Source: Mesorhizobium japonicum MAFF 303099 (GTDB taxonomy: Bacteria > Pseudomonadota > Alphaproteobacteria > Rhizobiales > Rhizobiaceae). From it: a stretch of DNA of 64,000 bases. The translations under genes and the position numbers were made by a program. Where the stretch lies: positions 3,318,001 to 3,382,000 of the forward strand of contig NC_002678.2 of the NCBI RefSeq assembly GCF_000009625.1, in the 5' to 3' direction. Positions 60,581-64,000 of this stretch are shown here, one piece after another. The notes beneath the pieces are model-generated. The model saw nothing but the letters and a program-made list of their open reading frames with translations. It did no database searches and was not told the DNA's origin. Position 1 is the first letter of the stretch; each line of letters opens with the position of its first letter.

Positions 60581-61513
60581 CTACACCTTGTCCGTGCCGT
60601 GCGTCTTTGCCGCTTCCTCCAGCAGCCACTCACGAAACGCCGTGATGCGGGCGTCGTCCTTCGCGGTTTCCGGATAGACCAGGAAATAGGCGAACTCCGG
60701 CGCGACCTTGATGCCGAGTTCGAAGGGGCGCACGAGGCGCCCTTGCGACAAATCGTTGGCCACCATCGCGAAGTCGGCCAGAGCCACGGCATTGCCGTCG
60801 AGGGCCGCCTGCGTGGCATCCGTCGAGGAGCCGAAGACGAGGGTGCGGCTGTCGTCGAAATCGTCGACACCGGCCGCCTGCATCCACATGCTCCAATTCG
60901 GCCAGGTGACGCCTTGCCGCGACCAGTCGATATGCGCGAGCGTGTGCCGGAAGAGATCGCGCGGTTCGTTGAGCGGCGGCCCTGAAGCCAGCAGCGCCGG
61001 GCTGCACACCGGGATGATGATGTTGTCGAACAGCCGGTGCGCGCAAAGGCCGGCATATCTGCCGGTGCCGAACCGGATGCCGATATCGACGTCGTCGCGC
61101 TCGAAATCCCGGACATCGTAGGTAATGTCGAAACGCAACTCGATGCCTGGCCGCTGACGACGGAAATCGTCGATGCGCCGCATCAGCCATTTCGTCGCGA
61201 ACTGCGCGTCGAGCGTCACTTTCAGGAGCGCCGTGCCGCGCGTCATCTTGCGGGCGCGCGACACCGCCCGGTTGAGCAGGTCGAGCGCTTCGATCGACGC
61301 CTCGTGAAGCACGTTTCCCGCTTCCGTCAGCCGCATGGTGCGGCTGGTGCGCGTGAACAGCACCAGGTCGAGCTGATCTTCGATCTCCTTGACCTGGTGG
61401 CTGACCGCGGCCGGCGTCAGCCCAAGCTCGTCGGCGGCGCGGGTGAAATTGAGGTGACGCGCCGCCGCCTCGAAGGTCCTCAGCGCGCGCGTTCCGGGCA
61501 GGAGGCGGGGCAT
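60581..61513 (-). CDS. LysR family transcriptional regulator (GcvA-like)
   Basis: This 310-residue protein has an N-terminal winged helix (about 6-65, with LNFTRAADELGLTPAAVSHQVKEIED) and a LysR substrate domain. The domain begins LKVTLDAQFATKWLMRRIDDF near 97 and contains IGIRFGTGRYAGL near 146. This GcvA-type layout is common in rhizobia. It is divergent from a DUF1127 gene across a 130-base gap, which is the likely target. The inducer is unknown. Confidence 0.9.
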   Translation of the reverse strand: MPRLLPGTRALRTFEAAARHLNFTRAADELGLTPAAVSHQVKEIEDQLDLVLFTRTSRTMRLTEAGNVLHEASIEALDLLNRAVSRARKMTRGTALLKVTLDAQFATKWLMRRIDDFRRQRPGIELRFDITYDVRDFERDDVDIGIRFGTGRYAGLCAHRLFDNIIIPVCSPALLASGPPLNEPRDLFRHTLAHIDWSRQGVTWPNWSMWMQAAGVDDFDDSRTLVFGSSTDATQAALDGNAVALADFAMVANDLSQGRLVRPFELGIKVAPEFAYFLVYPETAKDDARITAFREWLLEEAAKTHGTDKV

Positions 61514-61643
61514 CTGATCTCCAAATAAAACTTGATGATCTGAAAAGAACTACTCGTTTCCCGTTTGTTTTTCAATCCGGCATGATCTCGACATCGAGAT
61601 ACCTTCAAACCGGATTTGAAATCCGGAGAAACCGGATAAAGCC

Positions 61644-61892
61644 ATGACCGACATTGCTCTGAAGTCCCATACCGCCCTCAAATCCCACACCGGCATCGCA
61701 TTCTGGCTGCGCGCCGCGATCGACTGGCTGCGCCAGGCGCGGGTCGCCATCCGGCTTCCGCACGAATCCGTCGAGGGCCTTTCCGACAGCCAGCTGCGTG
61801 ACATCGGCGCCGAGCGCCGGGATGTCGCGCAGGCGATGGACCGGGAACTCCGCGAAATCGGACTGCTGGGCACGGGTTGGCAGAAGCGATAG
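61644..61892 (+). CDS. DUF1127 (YjiS-like) small protein
   Basis: This 82-residue protein ends in the arginine-rich DUF1127 motif (about 40-70, with LSDSQLRDIGAERRDVAQAM). ATG 61644 has GGATAAAG upstream. Small DUF1127 proteins of rhizobia and agrobacteria affect RNA, phosphate or stress responses. It is divergent from a GcvA-like LysR gene that may control it. The N-terminus contains the near-repeat LKSHTALKSHTG. Confidence 0.85.
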   Translation: MTDIALKSHTALKSHTGIAFWLRAAIDWLRQARVAIRLPHESVEGLSDSQLRDIGAERRDVAQAMDRELREIGLLGTGWQKR

Positions 61893-61905
61893 AAGTAAGG
61901 GAATT

Positions 61906-61945
61906 GGCAGTAGGGAATAGGCTTAGAAAGAGATGCCCTACTGCC
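61906..61945. terminator. Inverted repeat between convergent DUF1127 and L,D-transpeptidase genes
   Basis: GGCAGTAGGG (61906-61915) is exactly complementary to CCCTACTGCC (61936-61945) with a 20-base loop. A partial third copy (TACTGCCCTA) follows. It sits in the 60-base gap between convergent genes and probably ends both transcripts; there is no T tract. Confidence 0.5.
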
Positions 61946-61952
61946 TACTGCC

Positions 61953-62549
61953 CTATCTCACCACCCTCACCACCGTCCGATCCGACAGCAGCGGCAGCAG
62001 CCGGGCCATCGTGCGCGCGGTCACCGCCACGCAACCTTGCGTCGGCGTGAAATCCGGTCGCGCCAGGTGGAAGAAGATGGCGCTGCCGCGCCCGCGGCGG
62101 CGCGGTGCGATGTTCCAGTCGAGCACCAGGCAGGCATCGTACAGCCGGTCGTCGCGGCGCATGCGCTCATGGCTGGCACCATAAGGAATCTTGACCGGCC
62201 TGTTGTAATTGCGGTCGTCTGATACTTCGCACCAGCCGAGATCGGGCCCGATCGGCGTCATCGCCAGGCGCGTCCGGCGGCTACCGGCAAACTGATCTCC
62301 CCGGAAATAACCCGACAGGATCCGCATCGAGCCGAGCGGCGTGGCGCCATCGCCCTCGCGCTTGGCGGCCGAGATGCCGCCGCGCCCCAGCGCGCAGGCA
62401 AACACCGTTTTTCCCGCCTGCAGCAGGCCCTGGCTGGGGTGGCCGGGCCTCGCCCGCACGGTCAGCACGCGCAGCCGTTTCGGCAAAATTGCGCCGGCTG
62501 CATTGCGATCGCATTTTTTCTTGTATGATCGTGCCACGGAACAAATCAC
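61953..62549 (-). CDS. L,D-transpeptidase (YkuD) family protein
   Basis: The frame encodes up to 198 residues. The YkuD active-site pattern is the histidine in IFFHLARPDFTPTQGCVAV (about 158-176), with the nucleophile Cys in TQGC. An earlier core is TVFACALGRGGISAAKREGDG (read in two parts, about 48-68). Such enzymes make 3-3 peptidoglycan crosslinks or attach proteins. No signal peptide is evident. The GTG at 62549 gives a charged, Cys-containing lead-in, so the true start may be an internal TTG before KRLRVLTVRARPGH. Confidence 0.8.
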   Translation of the reverse strand: MICSVARSYKKKCDRNAAGAILPKRLRVLTVRARPGHPSQGLLQAGKTVFACALGRGGISAAKREGDGATPLGSMRILSGYFRGDQFAGSRRTRLAMTPIGPDLGWCEVSDDRNYNRPVKIPYGASHERMRRDDRLYDACLVLDWNIAPRRRGRGSAIFFHLARPDFTPTQGCVAVTARTMARLLPLLSDRTVVRVVR

Positions 62550-62633
62550 TGTGATCGGCTATTGTGTCGGCCAGCTTCCGCATAAATACGCAGCGGTCAA
62601 CTGAATTTCATTTTCAAAACAACGGATTGATCC

Positions 62634-63317
62634 ATGACTTCACGCACCATCCTAATCGTCGACGACGACGACGACCTGCGCGGCACGCTGGTCGAGCAAC
62701 TCGCCCTCTACGAGGAATTCGACGTGCTGCAGGAAGCGACTGCGGCAAAAGGCGTCACCGCGGCACGCGGCGGCCTCATCGACCTGCTCATCATGGATGT
62801 CGGCCTGCCCGACATGGACGGCCGCGAGGCCGTCAAGATCCTGCGCAAAGGCGGCTACAAGGCGCCCATCATCATGCTGACCGGCCACGACACCGATTCG
62901 GACACGATTCTGGGTCTCGAGGCCGGCGCCAACGACTATGTGACCAAGCCGTTCCGCTTCGCGGTTCTGCTGGCGCGCATCCGTGCCCAGCTGCGGCAGC
63001 ACGAGCAGAGCGAGGACGCCACCTTCTCGGTCGGCCCCTACACCTTCAAGCCCAGCCAGAAGCTGCTCATCGACCCGCGTGGCGGCAAGGTGCGACTGAC
63101 GGAGAAGGAAGCCTCGATCATCAAATATCTCTACCGTGCCGACCAGAAGGTGGTGACCCGCGACGTGCTGCTCGAGGAAGTCTGGGGCTACAATTCCGGC
63201 GTCACCACGCACACGCTGGAAACCCATGTCTACCGGCTGCGCCAGAAGATCGAGCGCGATCCTTCCAATGCGGAAATTCTTGTGACAGAAAGCGGTGGCT
63301 ACAAGCTGGTTCCTTAA
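62634..63317 (+). CDS. Response regulator, OmpR type (CenR-like)
   Basis: This 227-residue protein has a receiver domain (about 4-118) with acidic pocket DDDDD (10-14), phosphorylated Asp55 in IMDVGLPD, Thr83 and Lys105. A winged-helix output domain follows (about 128-226, with VRLTEKEASIIKYLYR and VTTHTLETHVYRLRQKIE). No kinase gene is adjacent. The overall look and isolated location resemble CenR, an essential cell-envelope regulator of alphaproteobacteria; that name is a contextual call. It is divergent from the L,D-transpeptidase gene, which would be a fitting target. Confidence 0.85.
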   Translation: MTSRTILIVDDDDDLRGTLVEQLALYEEFDVLQEATAAKGVTAARGGLIDLLIMDVGLPDMDGREAVKILRKGGYKAPIIMLTGHDTDSDTILGLEAGANDYVTKPFRFAVLLARIRAQLRQHEQSEDATFSVGPYTFKPSQKLLIDPRGGKVRLTEKEASIIKYLYRADQKVVTRDVLLEEVWGYNSGVTTHTLETHVYRLRQKIERDPSNAEILVTESGGYKLVP

Positions 63318-63334
63318 ACATTTCACTATCCAAT

Positions 63335-63380
63335 GAGCAATTCCAGGAAAAGTGTGGGCGGTTTTCCGTCCGGAATTGCG
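63335..63380. repeat. Palindromic repeat (GAGCAATTCC family)
   Basis: GAGCAATTCCAGGAAAAGTG (63335-63354) and the complementary CCGGAATTGCG end (63370-63380) enclose a GGCGGTTTTCCG core. It is the third clear copy in the window. It lies 17 bases after the response-regulator stop and may act as its terminator. Confidence 0.8.
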
Positions 63381-63499
63381 AAAACTAGATGGATGGAGCG
63401 GTCTGGGCGGGACCGCTTTCGGGTGCGATCCTGTGGAGGGGATTAAGGATCGACTCGTGAAGGAGGGATTGGACTGACCGTTCGGGGACGCAGCTAGAG

Positions 63500-63958
63500 A
63501 TGGCGTTGGATGACGACATCCGCATCCTGTCCGCCGTGAGGCTCTTCGAGGGTTTCACGCAGGAACAGCTGCGCCTGCTCGCCTTCGGCGCCGAGACCAC
63601 CCTGCTGCAGGCCAACCACAAGCTTTACCGCGAGGACGACGAGGCCGATTCGGCCTATGTGGTGGTCAGCGGACGCATCGTGCTCTATCGCGAGCAGAGT
63701 GGCGAACGCATCCCGATCGGCACCGTCGGCCCCGGCACCATGCTGAGCGAACTGGCATTGATCGCCGACACCAACCGGCTGACCAGCGCGTCGGCCGAAA
63801 TCGACTCGGAAGTGATCCGGCTCAGCCGCAAGATGTTCCGCCGCATCCTGGAGGAATATCCGGAAGTGGCGGTGAAGCTGCACCAGCGCATCTCCGAGGA
63901 ATTCCAGGACATGATCCGCCGCATCGAGGAACTGGCGCCTCGGTTTTCGGGTAAGTGA
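63500..63958 (+). CDS. Cyclic-nucleotide-binding domain protein (no DNA-binding domain)
   Basis: This 152-residue protein is almost entirely one cNMP-binding fold (about 12-130). It has LFEGFTQEQLRLLAFG, VVVSGRIVLYREQSGE and the phosphate-binding-cassette-like PGTMLSELALIADTNRLTSA (about 77-96). The C-terminus is a helix (EEFQDMIRRIEELAPRF) and not the HTH of Crp/Fnr proteins, so it is a ligand sensor or partner protein. In alphaproteobacteria such genes often follow the CenR-like gene. The remaining bases to 64000 show nothing. Confidence 0.85.
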   Translation: MALDDDIRILSAVRLFEGFTQEQLRLLAFGAETTLLQANHKLYREDDEADSAYVVVSGRIVLYREQSGERIPIGTVGPGTMLSELALIADTNRLTSASAEIDSEVIRLSRKMFRRILEEYPEVAVKLHQRISEEFQDMIRRIEELAPRFSGK

Positions 63959-64000
63959 GAGCGATTGTCGGTCGCAGGCAGGAACTACATTAGCCGCAGC

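Overview
The window is a GC-rich chromosomal segment from an alphaproteobacterium of the order Hyphomicrobiales, most likely Mesorhizobium or a close relative. The evidence is a MucR/Ros regulator with the modified zinc site known from Mesorhizobium, a RirA-type iron operator in front of exbB, an alphaproteobacterial Mic60-like gene beside hemC/hemD, a CenR-like response regulator, many ABC uptake systems, and palindromic intergenic repeats typical of rhizobia. There are no nod, nif, phage or conjugation genes, so this looks like ordinary chromosome with some accessory blocks.

Layout. 1-2.6 kb: the end of a sugar-type ABC ATPase, an RpiR regulator, DUF167 and YggT genes, and tRNA-Ala(CGC). 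2.7-5.9 kb: a small accessory block with an HTH regulator, a 31-codon peptide gene missed by usual length cut-offs, a SagB-type flavin dehydrogenase and two small unknown proteins. 5.9-8.1 kb: exbB-exbD-tonB behind a TGA-N9-TCA iron operator. 8.3-11.3 kb: a biuret-hydrolase-like cysteine hydrolase, an LLM monooxygenase, a 51-residue membrane protein and an SDR. 11.6-16.3 kb: a BMP-type (nucleoside-like) ABC importer. 16.5-20.2 kb: pcaF-pcaJ-pcaI (the end of the beta-ketoadipate pathway) with a divergent IclR regulator.

20.2-33.3 kb: a large polyamine locus of two divergent operons. One holds a GntR regulator with an apparently doubled winged helix, a glycosyltransferase, puuA and puuB. The other holds a four-gene spermidine/putrescine-type importer, a second glycosyltransferase, three tandem cupins and an aldehyde dehydrogenase. 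Import and the first three Puu-like steps are present. The paired glycosyltransferases and the cupin trio do not belong to the textbook pathway and suggest an undescribed variant. 33.3-40.0 kb: a fused beta-oxidation enzyme and a ribose-type ABC importer.

40.2-45.8 kb: glucoamylase, gnd, zwf and a polyphosphate-glucokinase-like gene, which together take glucan to glucose, glucose 6-phosphate and the oxidative pentose phosphate pathway, with the lactonase missing locally. 46-50 kb: mucR, an unknown protein, an aminotransferase, an MFS exporter and a NIPSNAP protein. 50.2-56.3 kb: amidotransferase, TerB-like, HemY-domain, Mic60-like, hemD and hemC. 56.4-64 kb: tsaD-gpsA-YciI-EVE-methyltransferase, DUF1761, a LysR/DUF1127 pair, an L,D-transpeptidase, a CenR-like regulator and a cyclic-nucleotide-binding protein.

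The two regions most worth experimental attention are the peptide/SagB block (3.66-5.86 kb) and the glycosyltransferase/cupin polyamine locus (20.2-33.3 kb). All functional calls come from reading motifs by eye; no database search was possible.
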